This document shows, piece after piece, positions 40,338-48,466 of a DNA stretch of 64,000 nucleotides. Source of the DNA: Nocardioides soli (GTDB lineage Bacteria; Actinomycetota; Actinomycetes; Propionibacteriales; Nocardioidaceae). How positions within the stretch are numbered: position 1 is the first letter of the stretch; each line of letters begins with the position of its first letter. The translations under genes were made by a program, and so were the position numbers. The notes below the pieces were generated by a model. It was not told where the DNA came from and made no database searches. It was given only the letters and a program-made list of their open reading frames with translations. The DNA lies in contig NZ_JACHWR010000002.1 in NCBI RefSeq assembly GCF_014191495.1, forward strand, positions 1,240,001 through 1,304,000, written 5' to 3'.

Positions 40338-42365
40338 ATGAAGATCAGCCGGGTCGAGGCGATCCCCTACGCGATCCCGTACCGCAAGCCCCTGCGGTTC
40401 GCGAGCGGCGAGGTCCTGACCGCCGAGCATGTCCTGGTGCGGGTGCACACCGACGACGGCGTCGTCGGCACCGCCGACGCGCCGCCCCGGCCGTTCACCT
40501 ACGGCGAGACCCAGACCTCGGTGCGCTCGATCGTGGCCGACGCCTTCGGTCCGGCGATCGTCGGGACCAGCATCCTCGACCGCGAGGTCGTGCTGGCCCG
40601 GCTCAACCGCACCGTCGGCAACCCGGTCGCCAAGGCCGCCGTCGACATGGCGATCTGGGACGCGATCGGCCAGACCCTCGGCGCGTCGGTCACCGAGCTG
40701 CTCGGCGGCTGGACCGACCGGTTGCGGGTCTCGCACATGGTCGGCTTCGCCCCGGCCGCCGAGATGGTCGCCGAGGCCGAGCGGATGCGCGACGAGCACG
40801 GCGTGACGACGTTCAAGGTCAAGGTGGGCCGCCGGCCCTACCGCCTCGACGTCGACGCCTGCCGGGCGCTGCGCGAGGCGCTCGGCCCCGACGTCGAGCT
40901 GTACGTCGACGGCAACCGGGGCTGGACCGCCAGCGAGGCCGCCCGGGCCCTGGAGGAGATGGCCGACCTCGGCCTCTCCTTCGCCGAGGAGCTGTGCCCG
41001 GCCGACGACGTGCTCGGCCGCCGGTGGCTCGTGCAGCAGGCGACCGTCCCGATGTTCGCCGACGAGAGCGTCGCGCGCCCCGGAGAGGTGACGCGCGAGC
41101 TGCTGTCGGGTGCGGCGACCGGCATCAGCATCAAGACGTCGCGCACCGGCTTCACCACCAGTCAGCGCCTCGTCGGACTGTGCGAGGGCCTCGGCGTCGA
41201 GGTCGTGATCGGCAACCAGATCGACAGCCAGGTGGGCTCGCTCTGCGCGGCCGCCTTCGGCGCGGCGTACCCGCTCACCGCCCGGCGCCCGGCCGAGCTC
41301 TCGAACTTCCTCGACATGACCGACGACCTGCTCGCCGAGCCGCTCGTGATCGAGGACGGCGAGCTGCGCGTGCGACAGGGACCCGGTCTCGGGATCGAGA
41401 TCGACGACGACAAGCTCGCGCGCTACCGCCAGGACCGCGATCACCACCAGCCCAGCAAGGAACGGAGCACGACCATGACCCAGCAGCTCGACCACCCGGA
41501 GCTCACCGAGCAGGACGCCACCGCCGCCGCCTCGGGCGCCAACGCCACCGCGGTCTTCCGCTCCAAGGCGGCCGCCGCCGGCCCCGCGATCAGCAAGGAG
41601 CGCGTCGACGAGGTCGCCACGGCGGCGATCCGCGCGCTGCACGACGTGATCCGCGAGAAGCAGGTGACCTACACGGAGTACGACCACCTGAAGAGCTGGC
41701 TGATCCAGGTCGGCCTCGACGGCGAGTGGCCGCTGTTCCTCGACGTGTGGCTCGAGCACGTCGTCGAGGAGGTCGCGAACGCCGACCGCCAGGGCAGCAA
41801 GGGCACCATCGAGGGCCCGTACTACGTGCCGGAGTCGCCGGAGCTGCCCGCGGTCGCGACCCTGCCGATGCGCGACGACGAGCCGGGCACCGACCTCGTC
41901 TTCCAGGGCCAGGTCCGTTCGGTCGACGGTGCGCCGCTCGGCGGTGCCGTCGTCGACATCTGGCACGCGGACGACTACGGCTTCTACTCGCAGTTCGCCC
42001 CCAGCCTGCCCGAGTGGCTCTTCCGGGGCCGGGTCGTGACCGACGAGGAGGGCTGCTTCGCGATCGGCACGAAGCAGCCCGCGCCGTACCAGATCCCGAC
42101 GGACGGCTCCTGCGGCCGGCTCATCGACGCGGCGGGCTGGCACGCCTGGCGGCCCGCCCACATCCACCTCAAGGTCTCCGCCGACGGCCACCAGACCGTC
42201 ACGTCGCAGCTCTACTTCGAGGGCGGCGAGTACGTCGAGACCGACATCGCCGACGCCGTGAAGCCCGAGCTGATGCTGGCCCCGACGCCGCGCGCCGACG
42301 GCCAGGGCAACGAGGTCACCTACGACTTCGTCCTCGACCCCGCCCACGACCCCGCCCACGACTGA
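40338..42365 (+). CDS. catB: Muconate cycloisomerase, in one open frame with catechol 1,2-dioxygenase
   Basis: From ATG 40338 the first ~365 codons are a complete muconate-lactonising enzyme of the enolase superfamily: catalytic K-X-K in TTFKVKVGRR, metal ligands in YVDGNRGW, FAEELCP and FADESV, and the second Lys in GISIKTSRTG. It turns cis,cis-muconate into muconolactone. The protein should end after about GIEIDDDKLARYRQDR, but the frame has no stop and continues in register into catA (ATG 41475), giving a potential 675-residue fusion. One lost T (CGC-GAT for CGC-TGA) near 41440 would explain this; a sequencing error or true fusion are both possible. Confidence 0.85.
   Translation: MKISRVEAIPYAIPYRKPLRFASGEVLTAEHVLVRVHTDDGVVGTADAPPRPFTYGETQTSVRSIVADAFGPAIVGTSILDREVVLARLNRTVGNPVAKAAVDMAIWDAIGQTLGASVTELLGGWTDRLRVSHMVGFAPAAEMVAEAERMRDEHGVTTFKVKVGRRPYRLDVDACRALREALGPDVELYVDGNRGWTASEAARALEEMADLGLSFAEELCPADDVLGRRWLVQQATVPMFADESVARPGEVTRELLSGAATGISIKTSRTGFTTSQRLVGLCEGLGVEVVIGNQIDSQVGSLCAAAFGAAYPLTARRPAELSNFLDMTDDLLAEPLVIEDGELRVRQGPGLGIEIDDDKLARYRQDRDHHQPSKERSTTMTQQLDHPELTEQDATAAASGANATAVFRSKAAAAGPAISKERVDEVATAAIRALHDVIREKQVTYTEYDHLKSWLIQVGLDGEWPLFLDVWLEHVVEEVANADRQGSKGTIEGPYYVPESPELPAVATLPMRDDEPGTDLVFQGQVRSVDGAPLGGAVVDIWHADDYGFYSQFAPSLPEWLFRGRVVTDEEGCFAIGTKQPAPYQIPTDGSCGRLIDAAGWHAWRPAHIHLKVSADGHQTVTSQLYFEGGEYVETDIADAVKPELMLAPTPRADGQGNEVTYDFVLDPAHDPAHD
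41475..42365 (+). CDS. catA: Catechol 1,2-dioxygenase (intradiol)
   Basis: 296 aa if started at ATG 41475, which has AAGGAACGGAG upstream and a typical CatA N-terminus. After an N-terminal helical dimerisation domain (ATAAIRALHDVIREKQVTYTEYDHLKSWLIQVG) comes the intradiol core: EGPYYVPESPE (Tyr ligand), DIWHADDYGFYSQF (Tyr ligand), WRPAHIHLKV and H in SADGHQTVTSQ (His ligands of Fe3+). It cleaves catechol to cis,cis-muconate, feeding CatB. It is in frame with catB without an intervening stop, so it may also be made as a CatB-CatA fusion. The C-terminal DPAHDPAHD is a short tandem duplication. Confidence 0.92.
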   Translation: MTQQLDHPELTEQDATAAASGANATAVFRSKAAAAGPAISKERVDEVATAAIRALHDVIREKQVTYTEYDHLKSWLIQVGLDGEWPLFLDVWLEHVVEEVANADRQGSKGTIEGPYYVPESPELPAVATLPMRDDEPGTDLVFQGQVRSVDGAPLGGAVVDIWHADDYGFYSQFAPSLPEWLFRGRVVTDEEGCFAIGTKQPAPYQIPTDGSCGRLIDAAGWHAWRPAHIHLKVSADGHQTVTSQLYFEGGEYVETDIADAVKPELMLAPTPRADGQGNEVTYDFVLDPAHDPAHD

Positions 42366-42640
42366 TGCCGTTGTACGCCGTCCGCATGGACGTCGACCTG
42401 CCGGCCGACCTGCCCGGGCGGGAGGAGCTGCTCGCCCGGGAGCTGGCCTACAGCCAGGACCTGCAGCGCTCCGGCGCCTGGCGCCACCTGTGGCGGATCG
42501 CCGGGCAGTACTCCAACCTGAGCGTCTTCGACGTGGCGGACAACGACGCGCTCCACGACCTGCTGTGGAACCTGCCGCTCTTCCCCTTCATGAGGATCGA
42601 CGTGACCCCCCTCGCACACCATCCCTCGTCGATCGACTGA
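42365..42640 (+). CDS. catC: Muconolactone delta-isomerase
   Basis: 91 aa, ATG overlapping the catA stop (TGATG). Family wording: MPLYAVRMDVDLPADLP, ELAYSQDLQRSGAWRHLWRIAGQYSNLSVFDV, LLWNLPLFPFMRIDVTPLAHHPSSI. Forms decamers that isomerise muconolactone to 3-oxoadipate enol-lactone. It completes the catechol ortho-cleavage steps present here (CatA, CatB, CatC); enol-lactone hydrolase and later enzymes are not in the window. A strong terminator follows. Confidence 0.95.
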   Translation: MPLYAVRMDVDLPADLPGREELLARELAYSQDLQRSGAWRHLWRIAGQYSNLSVFDVADNDALHDLLWNLPLFPFMRIDVTPLAHHPSSID

Positions 42641-42651
42641 GCGGCACCCCA

Positions 42652-42686
42652 CGACAGGCCCCCGCACCTCGTGCGGGGGCCTGTCG
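42652..42686 (+). terminator. Terminator of the cat operon
   Basis: Perfect 16-bp stem CGACAGGCCCCCGCAC (42652-42667) with its complement (42671-42686) around a CTC loop, 11 bases after the catC stop. Confidence 0.9.
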
Positions 42687-42742
42687 CTCGCCGCGCCGCT
42701 CCGGTCTGGACAGGCACGCCTCGATGGCGAGTCAATGGCGAG

Positions 42743-43303
42743 GTGAACGAGCTGTGGATGGTGCGGCACGGGCGGACCGAGTGGAGCGCCGCGGGGCGGC
42801 ACACGTCGACGACCGACGTCCCGCTGCTCCCGGAGGGCGAGGAGGTGGCGCGAGAGCTGGCTCCCCGCCTCGCCGAGGTGGACTTCGCCCAGGTGCTGAC
42901 CAGCCCCCGGCTGCGCGCCCGGCGTACGGCGGAGCTCGCGGGATTCGCGGAGGCCGAGGTCGACGACGACCTGGCCGAATGGGCGTACGGCGACTACGAG
43001 GGCACCACCACCGAGGAGATCCGCGAGCACGACCCGGGCTGGACGATCTGGACCCACCCGGTGCCCGGCGGCGAGAGCGCCGAGCAGGTGCGGGCGCGGC
43101 TCGACCGGGTGGTCGCGCGGGTCCGGGTGGTCGACGGCCGGAGCCTGGTCTTCGGGCACGGCCACGCCCTGCGCGCGCTTGCGGCGCGCTGGCTGGGCCG
43201 CCCCGTCGGAACCGGCCAGTACCTCCAGCTCGACACCGCGACCCTGTCGATCCTGGGCTACGAGCGCGAGCACCCGGTGCTGCACCGGTGGAACGCCCCG
43301 TGA
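42743..43303 (+). CDS. Histidine phosphatase family protein
   Basis: 186 aa from GTG 42743; upstream starts would place coding sequence within the cat terminator. Begins LWMVRHGRTEWSAAGRHTSTTDVPLLPEGEEVA (RHG catalytic motif), has the acid/base region DDLAEWAYGDYEG and the second His in FGHGHALRALAARWLG. Members include phosphoglycerate mutase-like phosphatases such as cobalamin-pathway or sugar-phosphate phosphatases; substrate not evident. It stands between the cat operon and the LLM oxidoreductase. Confidence 0.88.
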   Translation: MNELWMVRHGRTEWSAAGRHTSTTDVPLLPEGEEVARELAPRLAEVDFAQVLTSPRLRARRTAELAGFAEAEVDDDLAEWAYGDYEGTTTEEIREHDPGWTIWTHPVPGGESAEQVRARLDRVVARVRVVDGRSLVFGHGHALRALAARWLGRPVGTGQYLQLDTATLSILGYEREHPVLHRWNAP

Positions 43304-43343
43304 CCCGGGGAAGACCGATGATCCAGGTTCCGTTTGAGACGGC

Positions 43344-44363
43344 ATGAAGAAGATCGGGTTTCTGTCCTTCGGGCACTGGACGCCCTCGCCGCAGTCGCAG
43401 ACGCGGTCGGCCTCGGACGCCCTGCTCCAGTCCATCGACCTGGCCGTCGCCGCCGAGGAGCTCGGCGCCGACGGGGCGTACTTCCGGGTCCACCACTTCG
43501 CGCGCCAGCTGGCCTCGCCGTTCCCGCTGCTGGCCGCCGTCGGCGCCCGCACCGGCCGGATCGAGATCGGCACCGGCGTGATCGACATGCGCTACGAGAA
43601 CCCGCTGTACATGGCCGAGGACGCCGGCTCCGCCGACCTGATCGCCGGCGGCCGGCTCCAGCTCGGCATCAGCCGGGGGTCACCGGAGCAGGTGGTCGAC
43701 GGCTTCCGCTACTTCGGGTACGCGCCGGCGGAGGGAACCGACCACGCCGACATGGCGCGCGAGCACGCCCGTGTCTTCCTCGAGGTGCTCGAGGGTGCCG
43801 GGTTCGCCCAGCCCAACCCGCGGCCGATGTTCCCGAACCCGCCCGGCCTGCTGCGCGTCGAGCCGCACTCGCCCGGGCTGCGTGACCGGATCTGGTGGGG
43901 TGCCGGCTCCCGGGCGACCGCCGAGTGGACCGCCGAGCAGGGCCTGAACCTGATGAGCTCGACGCTGCTCACCGAGGACACCGGCGTGCCCTTCCACCAG
44001 CTCCAGGCCGAGCAGATCCAGCGGTTCCGTGACGCCTGGCGGGCCGCGGGACACGACCGCGAGCCGCGGGTCTCGGTCAGCCGGAGCATCTTCCCGATCG
44101 TCAGCGACACCGACCGGATGTACTTCGGTCACGAGTCGCGCAGTCAGGACCAGGTCGGCCACCTCGAGGGCGGGCTCGCGCGCTTCGGCAAGTCGTACGC
44201 CGACGAGCCGGACCGCCTCGTCGAGGCGCTCGCCGAGGACGAGGCGATCGCCGCCGCCGACACGCTGCTGCTCACCGTGCCCAACCAGCTCGGTGTGGAC
44301 TACAACGGCCACGTGATCGAGAGCGTCCTCCGCCACGTCGCGCCGGAGCTCGGCTGGCGCTGA
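43344..44363 (+). CDS. LLM-class flavin-dependent oxidoreductase (luciferase-like)
   Basis: 339 aa. Bacterial-luciferase-like TIM barrel: GFLSFGHWTP, LAVAAEELGADGAYFRVHHFARQLASPFPLLAAVGARTGRIEIGTGVIDMRYENPLYMAEDAGSAD, RLQLGISRGSPEQV, WWGAGSRATAEWTAEQGLNLMSS. Uses FMN or F420; in actinobacteria both occur, and nothing here decides which. It may be a monooxygenase for an alkyl or aromatic compound. A short 11-base tandem repeat (CTGGCGCTGAT) runs across its stop codon. Confidence 0.88.
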   Translation: MKKIGFLSFGHWTPSPQSQTRSASDALLQSIDLAVAAEELGADGAYFRVHHFARQLASPFPLLAAVGARTGRIEIGTGVIDMRYENPLYMAEDAGSADLIAGGRLQLGISRGSPEQVVDGFRYFGYAPAEGTDHADMAREHARVFLEVLEGAGFAQPNPRPMFPNPPGLLRVEPHSPGLRDRIWWGAGSRATAEWTAEQGLNLMSSTLLTEDTGVPFHQLQAEQIQRFRDAWRAAGHDREPRVSVSRSIFPIVSDTDRMYFGHESRSQDQVGHLEGGLARFGKSYADEPDRLVEALAEDEAIAAADTLLLTVPNQLGVDYNGHVIESVLRHVAPELGWR

Positions 44364-44456
44364 TCTGGCGCTGTTCTGGCGCTGATCCGGCGGCCGCGCA
44401 CGCCGCGGCGGACCCGTTCGAGCCACGGATCCGGCCCAGCTGGTCCAGACAGCGTT

Positions 44457-44494
44457 CGACCCCGCCGGCCCAGGGGGTGTCGCCGGCGGGGTCG
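44457..44494 (+). terminator. Hairpin terminator after the LLM gene
   Basis: Perfect 13-bp stem CGACCCCGCCGGC (44457-44469) with its complement (44482-44494). It lies in the 309-base gap before the peptide gene; the rest of that gap carries the 44613-44628 operator and an AT-richer promoter area but no other gene. Confidence 0.75.
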
Positions 44495-44612
44495 TCGCAC
44501 TTACCGCCACGCACCCCCGAGATAACCGACCGGCCGGGGTTGGGGGGCCGGGGCCGATGGGAGGTCTCGGTGCGTGGTGTATGGCCATTCTGCCACACTC
44601 CTTGCCAAGATA

Positions 44613-44628
44613 TGACAAATACTTGTCA
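44613..44628 (+). promoter_or_regulatory. Operator-like inverted repeat before the peptide gene
   Basis: TGACAAATACTTGTCA, perfect 6-bp arms with a 4-bp centre, in an AT-rich patch 45 bases before the peptide start. A 16-bp sequence with 13 identical positions, TGACAAATCTGTGTCA, lies before the XRE-TPR regulator gene (46238-46253). Confidence 0.7.
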
Positions 44629-44672
44629 CATCGCGTTCCGCCCGGGACGCCTTGGAGAGGGAGAAAAAGATC

Positions 44673-44801
44673 ATGGTTCGCACGCGCAAGCTGCTCGTCG
44701 GTGTCGTCGCTGTCCTGTCGCTGGTCGGGTTCGGAGGTGCCGTGCAGGCCGCCTCGGCCGACTCGTCCACGCAGGTGTCGGCTCACCGCTGGTGCTGCTG
44801 A
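44673..44801 (+). CDS. Small secreted peptide (42 aa) ending HRWCC
   Basis: ATG preceded by GGAGAGGGAG. The 42-residue product has a basic start (MVRTRK), a hydrophobic core (LLVGVVAVLSLVGFGG) and a signal-peptidase site AASA-DS, leaving a 13-residue mature peptide DSSTQVSAHRWCC. The C-terminal Cys pair is striking. Too short for standard gene calls, but start, signal peptide and ribosome site agree. It is convergent with the XRE-TPR regulator gene, whose stop is only 30 bases away, and both have the same operator-like repeat upstream. I infer a precursor of an exported signalling peptide read by that regulator, as in RRNPP systems of Firmicutes. Confidence 0.7.
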   Translation: MVRTRKLLVGVVAVLSLVGFGGAVQAASADSSTQVSAHRWCC

Positions 44802-44822
44802 CCTCCTGCTGAGGTCGTCAGC
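44797..44822. terminator. Hairpin between peptide gene and convergent regulator gene
   Basis: GCTGACCTC-CTGCT-GAGGTC(G)TCAGC forms a stem with one bulged base, starting in the last codons of the peptide gene. It is followed by two copies of GTCAGCCTGA. Placed to stop both convergent transcripts. Confidence 0.5.
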
Positions 44823-44831
44823 CTGACGTTG

Positions 44832-46217
44832 TCAGCCTGAGGTCTCGGCCGCGAGTCGGCTCGTGACCTGTGGCTGCGGACGGCGTGTGACGGGTGCCAC
44901 CAGACCGGTGGCCGCTGCGGCACGTCGGTAGGCGTCGAGTGCCGCTGTGGCATCTCCGACGCTCTCGAGGAGACCCGCCAGCTCGAACCAGAGCTGGGCC
45001 GCGGACCGGTCGGCACCGAGACCGGTGAGCAGCAGCACGGCCTCCTGGAAGTGGTCTCGAGCGACCGCGGGATCGCCATCGGCGATGGCGATCTGGCCGA
45101 GCAGGGCGTAGGAGTCCGCGGCCACGATCGGCGTGGTGGTGCGGGCTGTCGTGGCGGTCTCTGCTGCCTGCATGCGGGCGGAGTGGACGTTCCCGAGCAG
45201 CCACTGGGCGCGCGCCTGGGCGAGATGGTTGTCGGCCAGGTCTCCCGGGAGGGCGCCGGCGATCTCCAGGTCGTGGGCGGCGCTGGTCAGGTGGTCGAGT
45301 GCCTCGATGGGCTCCGGCGGGTCCACGAGCAGCTGCTGGATGCCCAGCTCGGTGCGCAGCCGGGCGACGTTGCGTGCGTCGCCGCTCGCCTCGAGCACGG
45401 CGAGCGCCCGCCGGGTCATCGGCAGGGCGAGGTGGGTGTTGCCGCGCATCGTCTCGATGATCGAGAGGTTCCAGTACGCCGACGCCTTGGCCACCGGAGA
45501 GCTGGCCTCCTCGGCGCGGTCGATGACCCGCTGGCACATCCGCGACGCGTAGCCGACGTCGCCCTGCTCGACGTACGCCGCCGCCAGGGAGAGCGTGAGG
45601 CGCACGGCCTCGTCGAGCCCGGTCATGCCGTGCTCCTCGATGAACCGCGACGCCTCGTTGCCGACCTCGATGGCCCGGCCGAGTTCGCCGGACTCGCGGT
45701 AGCAGCGACACAGCGCGGTCAGGCCCGCGAGCCAGGTGAGGTCGTGGGGGCTCGTCTCCGCGAGGTCCTCGAGCGCGATGATCGCCGCTGGGACGTCCCC
45801 GGTGAGCTCGAGCGTGCTCGCGCGTAGGTACGACGCCTCGCGCTTGACGTCGGGGAGCTCCTCGACGGCGGGATCCGCGAGGATGCGGTCGACGATCTCG
45901 AGGGCCTGGCCGCCCGATCCGGTGGCCAGCGCGAGCTGGGCGTGGTCGAGCTCGACCCGCAGCTCGGTGACTCGGTCGGGGGAGACGCCGACGAGTATCT
46001 CGTCGACGGTGACGCCGAGCGAGCCGGCCAGGGCCTCCAGGAGCTCGGGGTCGGGGCGGCGCTGGCCGCTCTCGATCCGGGAGACGTAGCCGATGGACAC
46101 CGCGTCGCCCGCGACCTGGGCCTGGGTGAGGCCCGCCCGCAGGCGTGCGGAGCGGAGCCGGCCGCCCAAGGTGGCCAGGTCGATGGTGCGGCTGAGTTCG
46201 AGAAGATCGTCGCGCAT
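44832..46217 (-). CDS. XRE-type HTH regulator with TPR domain
   Basis: 461 aa. Residues ~15-75 are an XRE helix-turn-helix: [59 protein letters not shown]. The remaining ~380 residues are helical TPR repeats (e.g. [71 protein letters not shown]). XRE plus TPR is the layout of peptide-sensing RRNPP regulators (PlcR, Rgg, NprR), though actinobacteria also have TPR regulators with other inputs. The operator-like repeat 21-36 bases before its start also occurs before the convergent peptide gene, suggesting that it controls itself and that gene. Confidence 0.85.
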   Translation of the reverse strand: MRDDLLELSRTIDLATLGGRLRSARLRAGLTQAQVAGDAVSIGYVSRIESGQRRPDPELLEALAGSLGVTVDEILVGVSPDRVTELRVELDHAQLALATGSGGQALEIVDRILADPAVEELPDVKREASYLRASTLELTGDVPAAIIALEDLAETSPHDLTWLAGLTALCRCYRESGELGRAIEVGNEASRFIEEHGMTGLDEAVRLTLSLAAAYVEQGDVGYASRMCQRVIDRAEEASSPVAKASAYWNLSIIETMRGNTHLALPMTRRALAVLEASGDARNVARLRTELGIQQLLVDPPEPIEALDHLTSAAHDLEIAGALPGDLADNHLAQARAQWLLGNVHSARMQAAETATTARTTTPIVAADSYALLGQIAIADGDPAVARDHFQEAVLLLTGLGADRSAAQLWFELAGLLESVGDATAALDAYRRAAAATGLVAPVTRRPQPQVTSRLAAETSG

Positions 46218-46237
46218 CTCACCATTGTGACGGAAAA

Positions 46238-46253
46238 TGACAAATCTGTGTCA
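46238..46253 (-). promoter_or_regulatory. Operator-like inverted repeat before the XRE-TPR gene
   Basis: TGACAAATCTGTGTCA (arms TGACA/TGTCA) lies 21-36 bases upstream of the regulator start and matches the repeat at 44613-44628 in 13 of 16 positions. The surrounding AAAATGACAAAT is unusually AT-rich for this DNA, as a promoter core would be. Confidence 0.65.
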
Positions 46254-46337
46254 GAACGTGTTGCAGGCCGCTTCCGCCCGACCGTCCGGACGGGTGCCGG
46301 AGGGGTTCCGGAGGGGTGGTACGGGACACTCTGGCGC

Positions 46338-46673
46338 ATGACGGTCGCACGGTCCCTGGTCCTGTTCGCGCTGGCCGCCGTGGCCGAGATCGGCGGCGCC
46401 TGGCTGGTCTGGCAGGGGGTGCGCGAGCACCGCGGCTGGGTCTGGGTCGGCGCAGGTGTGATCGCCCTCGGCCTGTACGGGTTCGTGGCCACGCTGCAGC
46501 CCGACGCCCACTTCGGCCGGATCCTCGCCGCCTATGGCGGCGTCTTCGTGGCCGGGTCGCTGATCTGGGGCGTCGTCATGGACGGCTTCCGCCCGGACCG
46601 CTACGACATCGCCGGCGCGATCGTGTGCCTGGTCGGCGTCGCCGTCATCATGTACGCCCCGAGATCGGCCTGA
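46338..46673 (+). CDS. YnfA/UPF0060 family membrane protein
   Basis: 111 aa with four membrane helices. Family wording: [99 protein letters not shown]. YnfA proteins resemble small multidrug resistance transporters; some are linked to drug or metal efflux, but their role is poorly known. Divergent from the XRE-TPR gene with a 120-base shared upstream region that contains the operator at 46238-46253, so it could also be controlled by that regulator. Confidence 0.9.
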   Translation: MTVARSLVLFALAAVAEIGGAWLVWQGVREHRGWVWVGAGVIALGLYGFVATLQPDAHFGRILAAYGGVFVAGSLIWGVVMDGFRPDRYDIAGAIVCLVGVAVIMYAPRSA

Positions 46674-46702
46674 GTGCGGTGTTCCGGCGGCCGATGATCC
46701 GG

Positions 46703-46708
46703 TAGGAC
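46703..46708 (+). promoter_or_regulatory. Leaderless -10 box for the ALDH7-type gene
   Basis: TAGGAC starts 12 bases before ATG 46715, with no ribosome-binding site. Confidence 0.4.
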
Positions 46709-46714
46709 AGTGCC

Positions 46715-48244
46715 ATGAGCACGATCCCGTCCCGGTCCGAGCTGTCCGAGCTGGCCCTCGACACCGCGCGCCGCTGCGGCGTCGACGTCGGGTCGCTGAC
46801 CGGCGACGTCACCGCCTCCTCGCCGGTCAACGGCCTGCCGGTCGCCTCGCTGACGTGGCGCGACCCGGCGTACGTCGACGAGGCGGTCACGCGGGCGGGG
46901 GAGGCATTCCGGGCGTGGCAGCGGGTGCCGGCACCGCAGCGCGGCGCGCTGGTGAAGCGCTGGGCCGAGCTCCTCACGGAACACCGGGACGACCTCGCGA
47001 CGCTGGTCAGCATCGAGGCCGGGAAGATCACGTCGGAGGCGCGCGGCGAGATCCAGGAGATGATCGACATCTGCGACTTCGCGGTCGGTCTGTCGCGCCA
47101 GCTCTACGGCCGCACGATGCCCTCGGAGCGTCCCGGCCACCGCCTGATGGAGACGTGGCACCCGCTCGGCGTCGTCGGCGTGATCTCGGCCTTCAACTTC
47201 CCGGCGGCGGTCTGGTCGTGGAACACCGCGATCGCGCTCGTCTGCGGCGACCCGGTCGTGTGGAAGCCCTCGGAGCTGACCCCGCTGACCTCGCTCGCGT
47301 GCCACGCCGTCCTCGCGCAGGCGATCGCCGAGCACGGTGCGCCAGAGGCGCTCTCCCAGGTGATCCTCGGCGGCCCCGAGGTCGGCCGGGCCCTGGTCGA
47401 CCACGACGGCGTCGCGCTGCTGAGCGCGACCGGCTCCACCCGGATGGGCCGGGCGGTCGGGCCCCGGGTCGCCGAGCGCTTCGGCCGCTCGCTGCTCGAG
47501 CTCGGCGGCAACAACGCGGCCGTGGTCACCGGCAGCGCCGACCTCGACCTCGCGGTGCGGGGCATCGTCTTCGCCGCCGCCGGCACCGCCGGTCAGCGCT
47601 GCACGACCATGCGCCGGGTCATCGCACACACGAGCGTCGTCGATGAGCTGACCGATCGCCTCGCCGCGGCGTACGACCGGCTCCCGGTCGGCAACCCGCT
47701 GGCCGCCGGCACGCTGGTCGGGCCGCTGATCGGCGGGGCGGCGTACGACGCGATGACGGGTGCCGTTGCGGCGGCGGTCGGCGACGGCGGCGTGCTCGTG
47801 GCCGGTGGCGGCCGCGTTCACGAGGAGCTGGCGCCCGAGGCCTTCTACGTCCGCCCGGCGATCGTGCGGACGGACCGGCAGACCGCGGTGGTCGCCCGGG
47901 AGACCTTCGCACCGCTGCTCTACGTGCTGCCCTACGACGACTTCGAGGCGGCGATCGAGCTCAACAACGCCGTGCCGCAGGGGCTGTCGTCGAGCGTGTT
48001 CACCTCCGACCTCGCCGAGGCCGAGCTGTTCCTCTCCGCCGAGGGGTCCGACTGCGGGATCGCGAACGTCAACATCGGCACCTCCGGTGCCGAGATCGGC
48101 GGTGCCTTCGGCGGCGAGAAGCAGACCGGTGGCGGCCGCGAGTCCGGCTCGGACGCATGGCGGGCCTACATGCGGCGGGCGACGAACACGATCAACTTCT
48201 CCGGGGAGCTGCCGCTGGCCCAGGGAGTCGACTTCACGGTCTGA
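46715..48244 (+). CDS. Aldehyde dehydrogenase, ALDH7/alpha-aminoadipic semialdehyde dehydrogenase type
   Basis: 509 aa. WHPLGVVGVISAFNFPAAVWSWNTAIALVCGDPVVWKPSELTPLTS (NAD site), Glu in LLELGGNNAAVV, catalytic Cys in AGQRCTTMRR. The C-terminal GGEKQTGGGRESGSDAWRAYMRRATNTINFSGELPLAQGV is characteristic of ALDH7 enzymes, which oxidise alpha-aminoadipate semialdehyde (piperideine-6-carboxylate) in lysine breakdown. No other lysine-catabolic gene is adjacent here, so the role rests on the family alone. Confidence 0.88.
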   Translation: MSTIPSRSELSELALDTARRCGVDVGSLTGDVTASSPVNGLPVASLTWRDPAYVDEAVTRAGEAFRAWQRVPAPQRGALVKRWAELLTEHRDDLATLVSIEAGKITSEARGEIQEMIDICDFAVGLSRQLYGRTMPSERPGHRLMETWHPLGVVGVISAFNFPAAVWSWNTAIALVCGDPVVWKPSELTPLTSLACHAVLAQAIAEHGAPEALSQVILGGPEVGRALVDHDGVALLSATGSTRMGRAVGPRVAERFGRSLLELGGNNAAVVTGSADLDLAVRGIVFAAAGTAGQRCTTMRRVIAHTSVVDELTDRLAAAYDRLPVGNPLAAGTLVGPLIGGAAYDAMTGAVAAAVGDGGVLVAGGGRVHEELAPEAFYVRPAIVRTDRQTAVVARETFAPLLYVLPYDDFEAAIELNNAVPQGLSSSVFTSDLAEAELFLSAEGSDCGIANVNIGTSGAEIGGAFGGEKQTGGGRESGSDAWRAYMRRATNTINFSGELPLAQGVDFTV

Positions 48245-48466
48245 CTCACGCGCCGGGGGGTTCGCGCGCTACAGTAGACACGACGTCGGCCCGGGCGGGC
48301 CGCGTTCTCGTCGGTCGCGTGCCGGGTCACGCGGGCCGCCATCGCGTCAGGGGAATGGCCTCTCGGCCAGGTCCGACGACGTGTGTTCGTCCCGGGTCCG
48401 GGGCGTCGAGGGGGTGCATCCGCCGCCCGCTCGCGTCGACGCGACCGCCACTCGGAGGAGGGGTCC

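Noticed and set aside
40281..42359. 692-codon minus-strand open frame opposite catB-catA
   Set aside because: It mirrors the coding bias of the cat genes and has no domain signature; a mirror frame, not a gene.
44364..44420. Regulatory role for the 11-base tandem repeat CTGGCGCTGAT after the LLM gene
   Set aside because: Only three imperfect units directly at the stop codon; most likely simple slippage, with no symmetry or promoter element.
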